Source: Mobiluncus massiliensis
GTDB lineage: Bacteria > Actinomycetota > Actinomycetes > Actinomycetales > Actinomycetaceae
Reading direction: 5' to 3'
NCBI RefSeq assembly: GCF_949769255.1
Contig: NZ_OX458329.1
Span: forward strand, 1,488,001 to 1,552,000
DNA: 64,000 nt
The position numbers and the translations under genes are program-made. Below the pieces are notes generated by a model, which saw nothing but the letters and a program-made list of their open reading frames with translations, ran no database searches and was not told where the DNA came from. Positions 35,263 through 44,277 of the stretch are shown piece by piece (the first letter of the stretch is position 1; each line of letters starts with the position of its first letter).

Positions 35263-35637
35263 TTACTTCGCTTTCTTCTTACCGGCAACGGTGCGCTTGG
35301 GTCCCTTGCGGGAACGCGCATTAGTCTTGGTGCGCTGGCCATGAACCGGCAAGCCTGCGCGGTGACGACGCCCTTGATAGCAGTTGATTTCAATCTTGCG
35401 GCGAATATCCGCAGCAACTTCACGGCGCAAATCACCCTCGACCTTGTAGTTGGCCTGAATGAAATCGCGCAAAGCAATCAATTCGTCTTCAGTAAGGTCC
35501 TTGACGCGCGTATCCGGGCTCACACCGGTCGCTTCCAAGGTTTCCTTCGCGCGGGTACGTCCAATCCCGTAAATATATGTTAAAGCGATTTCCATGCGCT
35601 TTTCGCGCGGCAAATCCACACCTACCAGGCGTGCCAT
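35263..35637 (-). CDS. rpsM: 30S ribosomal protein S13
   Basis: 124 residues, usual length. Starts [19 protein letters not shown], with [15 protein letters not shown] and [20 protein letters not shown]. It contacts tRNA in the head of the small subunit. A 185-nt structured gap separates it from rpmJ, longer than the other spacings in this operon. Confidence 0.98.
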   Translation of the reverse strand: MARLVGVDLPREKRMEIALTYIYGIGRTRAKETLEATGVSPDTRVKDLTEDELIALRDFIQANYKVEGDLRREVAADIRRKIEINCYQGRRHRAGLPVHGQRTKTNARSRKGPKRTVAGKKKAK

Positions 35638-35700
35638 GTATTTCTCCTGTTTTCTTATTCAGAGGCCGTCACCCTGCCTCCCACACTGTCAATAGTGCGG

Positions 35701-35796
35701 CCTCGGCCCCTGATACCGAGGGTTACGGCTCACGCAACACCTGAAACTCCAGGTGAAACGATAGGCCGCTGGCGGGTGCTTGACCCAAATCGGGTC
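35701..35796 (-). promoter_or_regulatory. Structured leader between rpmJ and rpsM
   Basis: Three hairpins lie one after another in the rpmJ-rpsM gap: GACCC-GATTT-GGGTC (35782-35796), CACCTG-GAGTTT-CAGGTG (35738-35755) and a CCTCGG/CCGAGG stem (35701-35721). They may control S13-S11-RpoA translation or transcript processing. In other bacteria S4 regulates this operon at rpsM; a similar role here is only a guess. Confidence 0.45.
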
Positions 35797-35822
35797 GTGC
35801 GCCGGGAGCGACGCGCCGGGAC

Positions 35823-35936
35823 TTAGCCCTGACGCTGCTTGTGACGCGGGTTTTCGCAAATCACCATCACGCGACCGTGCCGGCGAATCACCTTGCACTT
35901 GTCGCAGATGGGTTTAACGCTGGGGTTAACCTTCAT
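35823..35936 (-). CDS. rpmJ: 50S ribosomal protein L36
   Basis: 37 residues: [20 protein letters not shown] is followed by [17 protein letters not shown]. The Cys-x2-Cys ... Cys ... His zinc-ribbon residues of the C+ form are present. The ATG at 35936 lies five bases after GGAGG; another ATG three bases upstream is too close to it. It is 23 nt after infA, as is usual. Confidence 0.97.
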   Translation of the reverse strand: MKVNPSVKPICDKCKVIRRHGRVMVICENPRHKQRQG

Positions 35937-35959
35937 CATTTCCTCCGAGTTAGGCCATT

Positions 35960-36181
35960 TTACTTGTAGCGATACACTATACGGCCTCGAGTGAGGTCGT
36001 AAGGACTCAACTCGACTACCACGCGATCCTCAGGCAGGATACGGATGTAATGCTGGCGCATCTTTCCTGAGATATGCGCCAAAACCACATGCTCATTGGC
36101 CAGTTGCACCCGGAACATCGCATTAGGCAAGGCCTCAACTACTGTACCTTCGACCTCGATGACTCCGTCTTTTTTCCCCAT
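35960..36181 (-). CDS. infA: Translation initiation factor IF-1
   Basis: 73 residues, one OB fold: [40 protein letters not shown] and [15 protein letters not shown]. It binds the A site during initiation. The ATG at 36181 gives the family length. A TTG four codons upstream is nearer to the GGAGG but would add residues not seen in IF-1. First gene of the alpha-operon segment, with its own likely promoter. Confidence 0.97.
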   Translation of the reverse strand: MGKKDGVIEVEGTVVEALPNAMFRVQLANEHVVLAHISGKMRQHYIRILPEDRVVVELSPYDLTRGRIVYRYK

Positions 36182-36271
36182 AGGGCTAACCAATCCTCCG
36201 CAAAATGTCTTTTGGATCTTTAGAATCTGTCCTCAGGCAGGAACCCCCACCGTTAGACAGTCCAAAAGTCG

Positions 36272-36301
36272 ATTCTAAACCTTTTATCCGCAAAACACCA
36301 A
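36272..36301 (-). promoter_or_regulatory. Putative infA promoter
   Basis: TTGGTG and TAGAAT on the minus strand, separated by 18 nt, about 90 nt upstream of infA. It lies just after the signal-peptidase-like gene, so infA-rplQ can be transcribed independently of the inserted genes. Confidence 0.5.
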
Positions 36302-36373
36302 ATCAGAGACTCCCCGCCAAGATGACCAAAACTGAGCCCAGACGATGGAAAACTTGAGAATTGCCCCGGTGGA

Positions 36374-37042
36374 CTACTTGAGACCTTGACGGCGCAACCT
36401 CTGCCGAGTCGTTTCCAAGTTACCGGCCAAAGCCGCGGTCCGCAGCCGTGCCGCCCGCGCCTGACGTTGCGGGTCACGAGCATTAATCATGGAGGTACCA
36501 ATTTGCCAGCCGGCATAAATCAGCAACAGCTGGGCGACAAAAATCAGCACGAATGAGACTACCGGAGGTGGAAGCAACGGGAACAGAAGCCCGAAGAAAG
36601 GAACCTTGTAACGAAATTCACCGCGAACCATATCCAGAGTGACTGTTTCGTCACTGGCCTCCGCCTGAGGATTGTCAGACTTGACGCCGAACTGCATCTC
36701 GTCGCCAGAACCCATGACTTCGCTGACTCGCGCAATCTCGTATTTCACCGCTTCGGTCGGCTGATAAGCAATAACATCACCCGGATTGAGCTGTTGGGCT
36801 CCCTGCTGGCGCAGCTTTTGGAACAGCAACAAATCCGATTGGGAGAAAGTCGGATTCATAGAATCGTCAGGTATGGTCGTGGCCACGTAGCCTTGGGTGC
36901 GAGGAATCACGGTGGTCATGATGAAAGCCACGCCCACCAGAACCAGGATGACCCAGCCAATCATGAATAAGATTGCATTACGCAAAGGGTGCTGAGACTG
37001 CTTGTTCAGCAGCGAAACAATGCGGTTGGCCTGCGTGGTCAT
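36374..37042 (-). CDS. Signal-peptidase-like membrane protein lacking the usual general base
   Basis: 222 residues from ATG 37042 (GGGAGG 11 nt upstream). TM1 (AILFMIGWVILVLVGVAFIM) precedes IPDDSMNPTF with the nucleophile-position Ser61, then LNPGDVIAYQ, FGVKSDNPQAE and YKVPFFGLLF, the box order of signal peptidase I (S26). A second TM (VVSFVLIFVAQLLLIYAG) and a basic cytoplasmic tail resemble the archaeal/ER-like (SipW) type. The residue just before the conserved Arg-Val, Lys in LepB and His in SipW, is Ala104 (KYEIARVSEV). Lys100 is nearby. The protein may be inactive, or use another base. It lies between a Glu-rich protein gene and infA, an insertion in the usual map-infA junction. Confidence 0.75.
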   Translation of the reverse strand: MTTQANRIVSLLNKQSQHPLRNAILFMIGWVILVLVGVAFIMTTVIPRTQGYVATTIPDDSMNPTFSQSDLLLFQKLRQQGAQQLNPGDVIAYQPTEAVKYEIARVSEVMGSGDEMQFGVKSDNPQAEASDETVTLDMVRGEFRYKVPFFGLLFPLLPPPVVSFVLIFVAQLLLIYAGWQIGTSMINARDPQRQARAARLRTAALAGNLETTRQRLRRQGLK

Positions 37043-37112
37043 GTCTGGGCTCACCTCCCTGAGCTTACTGCTATTTTACCTGTTATTGGCTACTGCTTGC
37101 GGTCCTTCGACG

Positions 37113-39362
37113 TTACTTCTTTGACCTCTTGGAGAAAAGCCGGGAAAAGAATCCCTGTTTGACTGGCTCGACCGCAGCTTCGGCATCTTCGTAACCAGCT
37201 GCGAACAGCTCTTCGTCAGCGCCTGGCACGCCCTCTGCACTTGCGGTCGGATCCCATTCGGGGTATCCCTCCTGCATAGCTTCTGGAATGTCGCCTTGCA
37301 CCTGGGGAATCTCGAAGGACAGTTCCTCCTCATTACCTTCCGTTCCATCCTGATTGGCTTGAGCCAGCATTTCCTCGGCGTTTTCACCCAGGTAAGGCAA
37401 GTCAGCAGCCGCCGACTCAGTCCCTTCGCTTTCCGCAGCGGTGTCCCCCTCGGTCAGCTCGTCTGGCATGTCGACTGGCAGTTCGGCCGGAACTTCGGAC
37501 TCTGAATCGGCAAAATCTCCCAGATCGATTTCTTCCTGATTGGCCCAATCTGAATCTTGGGAAGCATCCGGCTCCTCCATCCCAATGGCCTCACTACCAG
37601 GCAAAGCCGTTTCCTGAGAAGTTTGGACGTCCCCGGGCAATTCGGCGGAACTTTCGTCCACGAGTTCAGTTGCCTCTGCCAGCTCGACATCGGCTGATTC
37701 TTCCACCGGCTCATCAAGACTGGGTTCTTCCGGCGCCGCAATCTCAGCCGACTCGAGATCGAGTTCCAAATCGTCCAACTCACCCAAATCCAAATCCACC
37801 AAGTCAACATCTGTTTCGGCGAAGGTTTCTTCCGTCTCGGCTGCCGGAGTCAGCATCTCCGGGAGCTCCTCGGGGATATCCGTCTCAGGAATCTCAGCCG
37901 GTTCCGTTTCCTCAACCGGGGTTTCCTCCGTAATCTCAGGGCTGACCTCATCCACCGATTCCTCGGTGGCGGAATCTTGCAGGGTCAGCTCCGTCTCGAT
38001 TTGGGGCTCATTGATCTCCGTTTCCTCCAGCAGTGCGGCTGCCGGTAGCTCCGCGGCGACTTCCGCGTCCTCGGGCAGAGCGGTTTGTTCAGGAGTGGCC
38101 TCAAGTTCAGTTTCAGAAGCCACCTCAGCCGGTGCCTCATCTGACGTGACCGCGGGCTGGTCGGGCTCTAGCGGGAGGACTTCCTCAGGTTCCTCGGGGT
38201 TGACAGCCCAATGCGCCATCTCGCCTTCCACGTCACCTACGTAAAGTTCGTCATCGTTGCCCTCGGACTCCAACACGTCATCGTCGTAGACCCGCTGCCC
38301 CACCAAATCCTCTGCGGCAGAGATTTCCTCCGCGAGAGTCTGTTCGGCAGATTCACCGTCCGCTGGCTCAACGGGGAGCTCCTCAGGCAGTGCCTCAGGC
38401 AATTCCTCGGAAAGCTCGTCAGGCAATTGTTCCAGCAGGTCCTCAGGCTGTTGCTCAGATAATTCTTCGGGTAGTTCCTCAGGTAGCTGTTCAGGCAATT
38501 CTTCAGGAAGCTCAATTTCTTCAGCGTCAGTGGCCGCATGCGCTTCGGGCTCAGACCAGGCCTCGTCCTGTGCACCTTCCGGCGCCTCGCTATCAGGCAG
38601 TTCTTGGTCAAGAGTGGGTGCAGCCGTTTCCAAGGTAGATTCGCCTGCCGCCATCGGCTCTCCGAACGGCGACAAGGTTTCTTCCGGTGCCTCAGTTTCA
38701 GCAGGCGCATCCTCAGGAGCGTGAGCTAGAGGTACTCCGACTTCTGGAGCTAAAGGTTCTGCCGCGTCTGCCGGGGTTGCAGCTGTTTCTGACCAGGTCG
38801 TTTCACTGGACTGCCAGTCGGCTCCACGTTCAGAAGTTTCTGTCGGCAAGGTTTCAGGTTCGGGTTCGGCTGGCATCTCAGGAGTTGGAGCCACGGCGGA
38901 AGACGCCCGTGCGGCTGCAATGATACTCAGACCGGGAATCTCTGCTGCGGCCGGATCATTAGCCAGCGGTAGTGGCCGCCGAGATCCCGTTTCGAGAGCC
39001 TCGATGGCACAATCCGCAATGGCTTTCCAGTCAAAACCGGCCTTGGCAAGCTCGGAGGTTTCGACCTCGGGCAAGGGCGTGTTAGGAATGTCATGGTCAC
39101 TGCGGGCAGAACGCACGTGGCTGGCTAGTTCATCCAACAGTTCCGGCACGCTGGGCAGCTGGGACGGCAAAGAAACCCCGTTGGTATAGATGTAACCAGG
39201 GTTATGTTTACGTACCTTGGCCCGCAAACGTTCCACGTCCTCACGACCTTGAGCCGTCAACGTAGGGGGACGATACCCATCATCTTCGGGCATAAACGAG
39301 GAAAACCTTTGGGCTCCCATGTTGAAACGAGAGGGGGTTGCGGGGTTGCTGCTTTCAGCCAC
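37113..39362 (-). CDS. Large Glu-rich acidic protein of unknown function
   Basis: 749 residues. Residues 1-150 look folded and moderately conserved in style (LTAQGREDVERLRAKVRKH, VPELLDELASHVRSARSDHD, FDWKAIADCAIEALETG). About 150-730 is a very acidic, disordered Glu/Pro/Ala/Leu region with repeats such as ELPEELPEQLPEEL. The last ~15 residues reverse to basic and hydrophobic (QGFFSRLFSKRSKK), which could bind membrane or nucleic acid. No signal peptide or TM, so probably cytoplasmic. The start follows an AAGGAG-type site (CAAGGAGAATACAAC). It is 70 nt upstream of the signal-peptidase-like gene on the same strand; a shared role is possible. Family not recognised. Confidence 0.75.
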   Translation of the reverse strand: MAESSNPATPSRFNMGAQRFSSFMPEDDGYRPPTLTAQGREDVERLRAKVRKHNPGYIYTNGVSLPSQLPSVPELLDELASHVRSARSDHDIPNTPLPEVETSELAKAGFDWKAIADCAIEALETGSRRPLPLANDPAAAEIPGLSIIAAARASSAVAPTPEMPAEPEPETLPTETSERGADWQSSETTWSETAATPADAAEPLAPEVGVPLAHAPEDAPAETEAPEETLSPFGEPMAAGESTLETAAPTLDQELPDSEAPEGAQDEAWSEPEAHAATDAEEIELPEELPEQLPEELPEELSEQQPEDLLEQLPDELSEELPEALPEELPVEPADGESAEQTLAEEISAAEDLVGQRVYDDDVLESEGNDDELYVGDVEGEMAHWAVNPEEPEEVLPLEPDQPAVTSDEAPAEVASETELEATPEQTALPEDAEVAAELPAAALLEETEINEPQIETELTLQDSATEESVDEVSPEITEETPVEETEPAEIPETDIPEELPEMLTPAAETEETFAETDVDLVDLDLGELDDLELDLESAEIAAPEEPSLDEPVEESADVELAEATELVDESSAELPGDVQTSQETALPGSEAIGMEEPDASQDSDWANQEEIDLGDFADSESEVPAELPVDMPDELTEGDTAAESEGTESAAADLPYLGENAEEMLAQANQDGTEGNEEELSFEIPQVQGDIPEAMQEGYPEWDPTASAEGVPGADEELFAAGYEDAEAAVEPVKQGFFSRLFSKRSKK
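38372..38514 (-). repeat. Degenerate Leu-Pro-Glu coding repeat inside the acidic protein
   Basis: About a dozen imperfect 9-15-bp units encode variants of (E/Q/D)LPE(E/Q/A). The DNA units differ at third positions, so this is an old repeat rather than a recent slippage product. Confidence 0.7.
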
Positions 39363-39530
39363 GTTGTATTCTCCTTGCCATTCACAGTGCCGGACGGCAC
39401 AGCTCTAATTATTCTATATTAGGCACCCCTAGTGAAACCTAAATCTAACCGCAAAACTTGCCAATTAAAGAGGTTTATTGCCCAAAATGACCGTAATTCA
39501 ACACTGACGAAAAGTAAACCTGGGAAAACC

Positions 39531-40400
39531 TCAACCGCGGGGCGCGATTGCCCGCGGTGAAAGCCCGAAGGGAGCCAACCCGGCTCGTCCTCCGTCTGGA
39601 GCTGTCAAAACCCACACTCCGCCGGGCAGAACCGCAACAGTGTGTTCAAAGTGGGCCGCTCTGGACCCATCCACGGTGACTGCCGTCCAACCATCGGATA
39701 GCTCTTTGGTTACGGAGCCGCCACGGGTCAACATGGGCTCGATGGCCAGCACCATCCCCGGTTTTATCTTTGGACCGCGGGCACGGGTGGAATAGTTCAA
39801 TACATCGGGAGCCTGATGCATGGCGGTGCCGATACCGTGACCCACGTACTCCTCCACGATGCCAGCCTCCCAGCCGTAGCGGAGCGTATCCTCCGCTACA
39901 ACTTTCTCGACAGCATCGCCGATTTCGCCCAGATACTTGGCGTTTGCCAGGGCAGCTATCGCTGACCACAGGGCTCGTTCGGTCGTGGAAAGCAGCTGCA
40001 AATCATCGGGACGAGCATGTGTTTCACCACCGCAAATCATCGAAAATGCAGCATCACCGTGCCACTGGCGAGAAGAGTTGTCCACGATATAGGCGCCACA
40101 GTCAAAGCTCACTAAGTCGCCAAACTGCAACACCCGATTGCCTGGAATCCCGTGGACCACTTCCTCGTTAATCGAGACACAAACGGTAGCGGGAAAGCCG
40201 TCGTAGCCCAAGAAGTTAGACTTTGCGCCCATACGTTTGATGACAGCGGCGCTAATCTGATCAAGTTCTCCGGTAGTGATACCCGGCTCACAAGCCTCAC
40301 GAAGAGCCTGGTGAATCGCGACTACCACCATTCCGGCGCGGCGCATTTTCAGAATTTGATTGGTGGACTTAATCTCAATGCGCCGGTCTTGGACTGACAC
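39531..40400 (-). CDS. map: Methionine aminopeptidase, type I
   Basis: 289 residues. The five metal ligands can be placed: Asp in VSFDCGAYIVDN (two Asp), His in EYVGHGIGTAMH, Glu in LAIEPMLTRGG and Glu in HFEHTVAVLPGG. It removes the initiator Met from nascent proteins. Start is GTG with AAAGGAATTAG upstream; only 4 nt separate it from adk. A ~25-residue C-terminal tail (APDGGRAGLAPFGLSPRA) goes beyond the core. Usually followed by infA, but two other genes intervene here. Confidence 0.96.
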   Translation of the reverse strand: MSVQDRRIEIKSTNQILKMRRAGMVVVAIHQALREACEPGITTGELDQISAAVIKRMGAKSNFLGYDGFPATVCVSINEEVVHGIPGNRVLQFGDLVSFDCGAYIVDNSSRQWHGDAAFSMICGGETHARPDDLQLLSTTERALWSAIAALANAKYLGEIGDAVEKVVAEDTLRYGWEAGIVEEYVGHGIGTAMHQAPDVLNYSTRARGPKIKPGMVLAIEPMLTRGGSVTKELSDGWTAVTVDGSRAAHFEHTVAVLPGGVWVLTAPDGGRAGLAPFGLSPRAIAPRG

Positions 40401-40404
40401 CGAG

Positions 40405-40986
40405 CTAATTCCTTTCGATTTCTTCCATCACCGCAAGCAAGCGCTGGGCAATCTCAGAAATGGTGCCCTCCCCATCGACCTTGCGCAACACGCCTTCCTG
40501 CTCGTAAAAGTCCAGCAAGGGCTGCGTAGCTTCAAAGAATACCTCTAGACGGTGGTCGATGACTTCGGGGGTGTCGTCGGTACGGCCTTCAATCTCGGCA
40601 CGCTTCAACAGGCGCCGTTTGACCTCGGCAGCGCTGACATCCAGGTAAATCGCCGCATCCACCCGTTCGTTGGTTTCAGCCAAGACGGCTTTGAGAACCT
40701 TAGCTTGGGGAATGGAGCGGGGATAGCCGTCCAGCAAAAAGCCGGCGGTGGCATCAGTCTGGCTGATGCGCTCACAGACAATCCGGTCCGTGACCGAGTC
40801 GGGAACGAACTCGCCCTTGTCGATATAGGACTCAATGAGCTTACCCAGTTCAGTCTTTTCCGCCTTATGCTTACGGAAAATATCACCGGTCGAAATCCAA
40901 GGGATCTGAAAGTGTGCTGCAATCTCTTTGGCGTGGGTCCCTTTACCCGCGCCGGGAGGACCCATAATCACCAAATTTTTCGTCAT
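40405..40986 (-). CDS. adk: Adenylate kinase
   Basis: 193 residues. P-loop MGPPGAGKGTHAKEIA, STGDIFRKH, FLLDGYPRSIPQA and the short lid GRTDDTPEVIDHRL. It is the short-lid form without the Zn-binding insertion, as expected for actinobacteria. It equilibrates ATP, AMP and ADP. The start overlaps the secY stop by four bases, so the two are coupled. Confidence 0.97.
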   Translation of the reverse strand: MTKNLVIMGPPGAGKGTHAKEIAAHFQIPWISTGDIFRKHKAEKTELGKLIESYIDKGEFVPDSVTDRIVCERISQTDATAGFLLDGYPRSIPQAKVLKAVLAETNERVDAAIYLDVSAAEVKRRLLKRAEIEGRTDDTPEVIDHRLEVFFEATQPLLDFYEQEGVLRKVDGEGTISEIAQRLLAVMEEIERN

Positions 40987-42302
40987 GCCATAAATCCTTC
41001 GTAGTGGTGCTGATGCAGTTGAGCGTTGATGTCCTTCACCGTTTGCAGGCCAACGCCAACAATAATCAGAATTGTAGTACCGCCGAAGGGCAATTGGGGC
41101 ACGTTCATCGCGACCATCGCAATCTGGGGAACCAGAGCCACGATAGTCAAGTAAACCGCACCGGCCGTAGTGATTCGAGTCATCACGTAGTGCAGGTAGT
41201 CGGCCGTGGGACGTCCCGCGCGCAGACCGGGGACGAAGCCGCCGTACTTCTTCATGTTGTCCGCGACTTCCTCGGGGTTGAAAGTAATCGAGGTATAAAA
41301 GAACGCGAATGCAAAGGTCAGCAAGCCGTAAACGACCAGGTAGAACCAGGAGCTAGAACGGAAGTTCATGCTAATCCATTGAATCCACTTGGCATTTTGG
41401 TCACCGAACTGAGCCAGCATCATCGGCAGGGACAGAATCGAGGAAGCAAAGATGACCGGGATAACGCCGGACATATTAATCTTTAGCGGAATGTAGGTGG
41501 TGGTGCCGCCGTACATCCGACGTCCCACCATGCGCTTGGCGTACTGCACGGGGATGCGACGCATGGACTGTTCCACATAGACCACAGCCAGGGTCACCAA
41601 CAGAATCAGGGCAATAATCGCCAAAAACTTTTGAATACCACCGTTACCGCCAGCAATAGCGAACAACTTCCGCGGCAAGTTGGCGATGATAGAGGTGAAA
41701 ATCAGGATGGACATACCGTTGCCGACACCTTTTTCGGTAATCAGCTCACCCATCCACATAATCAAGCCGGTAGCAGCCGTCATCACCAGAATCTGGAGGA
41801 CGAAAATCCAGGCAGAATCCGAGGGGATAATCTTTTCATTGGAAGCCCGGCCGAACAGTGTACCGGTACGCGCCGCAGTGATGATGGAAGTTGATTGCAA
41901 CACGCCCAGGGCAATAGTCAGGTAGCGCGTGTACTGGGTCAGTTTCGCTTGACCGGTCTGACCTTCCTTGTGTAGGTCCTCAAAACGAGGAATGACTACG
42001 CGCAGCAGCTGGATGATAATCGAAGCCGTAATGTAAGGCATGATGCCCAGGGCGAAAACAGAGAGCTGCAGCAACGCGCCACCGGAAAACATATTCACCA
42101 AGTCGAGCAGCGACCCGTTGTTCTGAACATCAGAGATGACCGCCTTTAACGCGGCATAGTCAACACCCGGCAGGGGGATAAACGAACCCCAGCGGAACAG
42201 AGCCATGATAAAGAAGGTGAACAACAGCTTCTTACGAAGATCAGGCGTTTTGAAAGCCTGAATAAAAGCGGTAAACAAGTGTCCTCCAAAGTTTTTCGGC
42301 AC
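40983..42302 (-). CDS. secY: Protein translocase subunit SecY
   Basis: 439 residues with ten transmembrane helices. Recognised from ALFRWGSFIPLPGVDYAAL, GIMPYITASIIIQLL, TEKGVGNGMSILIF, RRIPVQYAKRM, IPLKINMSGVIPVIFASSIL and the C-terminal TTILIIVGVGLQTV. It forms the Sec channel with SecE and SecG. A 98-nt gap with the rplO terminator separates it from the spc operon, so secY-adk-map may have its own promoter. A short AGTGAGC/GCTCACT palindrome lies at 42306-42322 just before the start. Confidence 0.98.
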   Translation of the reverse strand: MPKNFGGHLFTAFIQAFKTPDLRKKLLFTFFIMALFRWGSFIPLPGVDYAALKAVISDVQNNGSLLDLVNMFSGGALLQLSVFALGIMPYITASIIIQLLRVVIPRFEDLHKEGQTGQAKLTQYTRYLTIALGVLQSTSIITAARTGTLFGRASNEKIIPSDSAWIFVLQILVMTAATGLIMWMGELITEKGVGNGMSILIFTSIIANLPRKLFAIAGGNGGIQKFLAIIALILLVTLAVVYVEQSMRRIPVQYAKRMVGRRMYGGTTTYIPLKINMSGVIPVIFASSILSLPMMLAQFGDQNAKWIQWISMNFRSSSWFYLVVYGLLTFAFAFFYTSITFNPEEVADNMKKYGGFVPGLRAGRPTADYLHYVMTRITTAGAVYLTIVALVPQIAMVAMNVPQLPFGGTTILIIVGVGLQTVKDINAQLHQHHYEGFMA

Positions 42303-42364
42303 GTCAGTGAGCGCAGCTCACTTCCTAGCTAAACATGATACCGGTTCGACAGAGTTTGGTGGAA

Positions 42365-42395
42365 ACGGCGGGGTACCGTTAGTGTACCCCGCCGT
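42365..42395 (-). terminator. Hairpin after rplO
   Basis: ACGGCGGGGTAC pairs perfectly with GTACCCCGCCGT around a short loop, 6 nt after the rplO stop; the T tract is short (TTTCC). It may attenuate rather than fully stop transcription into secY. Confidence 0.65.
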
Positions 42396-42400
42396 AATCC

Positions 42401-42964
42401 TTAGCGAACGCGTGCGGTCAAAGATCCGCCTTGCGCCTCTACCTTAGTTTTAGCGGAGCTGGACCAGGCGTCTACAGTCAAATCAAATTTGGCTGTCGCT
42501 TCACCGGTTCCCAGCACCTTGACCAGGCAATTCTTGCGGACCAGACCCTTGTCAACCAAGTCGTCGACCGTCAAAGTGCCGCCCTTGGGGAACACTTCGG
42601 AGAGGCGATCCAGGTTCACTACCTGGTACTCGACATGGAAGGGGTTCTTAAAGCCGCGCAACTTAGGCAGACGCATATGCATCGGCATCTGGCCACCCTC
42701 GAAGCCCAAAGGCACTTGGTAACGTGCCTTGGTACCCTTGGTGCCGCGACCCGAAGTCTTACCCTTCGAACCTTCACCGCGGCCGACACGAGTCTTGGCC
42801 TTGTTAGAGCCCGGAGCCGGACGCAAATCGTGCAGGTAAGTCACCTTAACGTCGTCGCTGGCAGCTGCCTTTTTAACGGTGGCTGCCGGCTTCTTGGCAG
42901 CGGCCGGAGCTTTCTTTGCCGCGGGTTTTTCCGCAGCGGTCTTTTCCTCTTCGCTCTCGCTCAT
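42401..42964 (-). CDS. rplO: 50S ribosomal protein L15
   Basis: 187 residues. The core begins at [20 protein letters not shown] with [20 protein letters not shown] and [19 protein letters not shown]. About 38 extra N-terminal residues are Ala/Lys/Pro-rich ([20 protein letters not shown]), similar in style to the tails on L17 and L22 here. The start shares a base with the rpmD stop (TGATG). Confidence 0.97.
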   Translation of the reverse strand: MSESEEEKTAAEKPAAKKAPAAAKKPAATVKKAAASDDVKVTYLHDLRPAPGSNKAKTRVGRGEGSKGKTSGRGTKGTKARYQVPLGFEGGQMPMHMRLPKLRGFKNPFHVEYQVVNLDRLSEVFPKGGTLTVDDLVDKGLVRKNCLVKVLGTGEATAKFDLTVDAWSSSAKTKVEAQGGSLTARVR

Positions 42965-43149
42965 CAGTCGACCTCCTCCACACTTACTAGGTGGCGCACC
43001 TTATGCACCTGGCCGCGCACGGCCGGATTATCAGGGCGAACCACAGACTGACGAATTTTCTTTAGTCCCAGGGAAGCCACAGTAGCCCGCTGATCTCGCG
43101 AGGAACCAATCGTGGACTTCACCTGAGTGATTTTCAGGTTCTTAGCCAT
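42964..43149 (-). CDS. rpmD: 50S ribosomal protein L30
   Basis: 61 residues, usual length: [53 protein letters not shown]. One-base overlaps at both ends (TAATG with rpsE, TGATG with rplO) show tight coupling. Confidence 0.97.
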   Translation of the reverse strand: MAKNLKITQVKSTIGSSRDQRATVASLGLKKIRQSVVRPDNPAVRGQVHKVRHLVSVEEVD

Positions 43150-43889
43150 TACGCACTCACTCCTTCGGCAGCCAATTCAGCCTCGGCTTTAACCGCTTCG
43201 GCGCGCACCTGAGCTTCACCTTCGGCGCGAGCCCGCAACATGCCGGCAGGAGCCACGCGCTCCAGCGGCAAACCGCGGCGAGCCGCTACGGCTTCCGGCT
43301 GTTCGAGTTGCTTCAACGCATCCACGGTACCGCGCACGATGTTCAACGCATTGTCAGAGCCCAAAGACTTGGACAAAACGTCGCGGATTCCGGCGCATTC
43401 CATAACCGCACGCACCGGGCCGCCGGCGATTACACCGGTACCGGGGGAAGCCGGCTTGAGCAGCACTACGCCCGCAGCGTCCTCACCGAGAACCTCGTGG
43501 ACGATAGTGTGGCGAATCATCGGAACATGGAACATGGACTTCTTAGCCTCTTCCACGCCCTTAGCAATCGCTGCCGGAACTTCCTTAGCTTTGCCGTAAC
43601 CAACACCGACGGTACCTTCCCCGTCGCCAACCACGACCAGAGCGCAGAAGGACATGTTACGACCGCCCTTCACCACCTTGGACACACGGTTGATGGTCAC
43701 CACGCGTTCAATGTATTTGTCATCAGCGCTGCCGCCACGACGATTGTCACGGCGGTCATCGCGTTCACGGCGATTTCCGCGGCGCTCCCGGCGACCGCCA
43801 CGATCTTGGGCATCATTAGCACCAAAGTCCGTGGTCTGGTCCACAGAGTCTGCGGTCTCGCCTGTAATCTGCTGTTCTTGTTCAGCCAT
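43149..43889 (-). CDS. rpsE: 30S ribosomal protein S5
   Basis: 246 residues. The S5 core starts at [20 protein letters not shown] with [20 protein letters not shown] and [20 protein letters not shown]. It is extended at both ends: ~60 N-terminal residues rich in Gln/Asp then Arg ([20 protein letters not shown]) and ~35 Ala/Glu-rich C-terminal residues. Such extensions are known in actinobacteria; the Arg-rich part may bind rRNA. Confidence 0.97.
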   Translation of the reverse strand: MAEQEQQITGETADSVDQTTDFGANDAQDRGGRRERRGNRRERDDRRDNRRGGSADDKYIERVVTINRVSKVVKGGRNMSFCALVVVGDGEGTVGVGYGKAKEVPAAIAKGVEEAKKSMFHVPMIRHTIVHEVLGEDAAGVVLLKPASPGTGVIAGGPVRAVMECAGIRDVLSKSLGSDNALNIVRGTVDALKQLEQPEAVAARRGLPLERVAPAGMLRARAEGEAQVRAEAVKAEAELAAEGVSA

Positions 43890-43903
43890 TTTCTCAACTT
43901 TCC

Positions 43904-44275
43904 TTACAGACTCAGTCCGCCCTCGCGGGCACCTTCAGCCACAGCCGCAACGCGACCGTGATACATATTTCCACCGCGATCAAACACACACTGGGTAATC
44001 CCAGCGGCTTTGGCACGCTGTGCAATCAACTTGCCAACTTCGGTCGCCTTGGCCACCTTGTTGTCTTTAGCACCACGCAAAGCATCTTCCATGGTGGAAG
44101 CGCTCACAATAGTCTTGTGCTCGTAATCGTTGACAAGCTGGGCGACCATGTGCCGGTTAGAACGGGTCACGACCAAACGCGGCTTTTCCGCAGATCCGAA
44201 CATGCTCTTGCGGACCCGCTGGTGGCGACGCAGACGCGACAGCCGCTTGCCTTTACCCTTTACAGAATAAGCCAT
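43904..44275 (-). CDS. rplR: 50S ribosomal protein L18
   Basis: 123 residues, usual length. [40 protein letters not shown] and [20 protein letters not shown] identify L18, which binds 5S rRNA. It is 14 nt upstream of rpsE and 2 nt after rplF. Confidence 0.98.
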   Translation of the reverse strand: MAYSVKGKGKRLSRLRRHQRVRKSMFGSAEKPRLVVTRSNRHMVAQLVNDYEHKTIVSASTMEDALRGAKDNKVAKATEVGKLIAQRAKAAGITQCVFDRGGNMYHGRVAAVAEGAREGGLSL

Positions 44276-44277
44276 GA

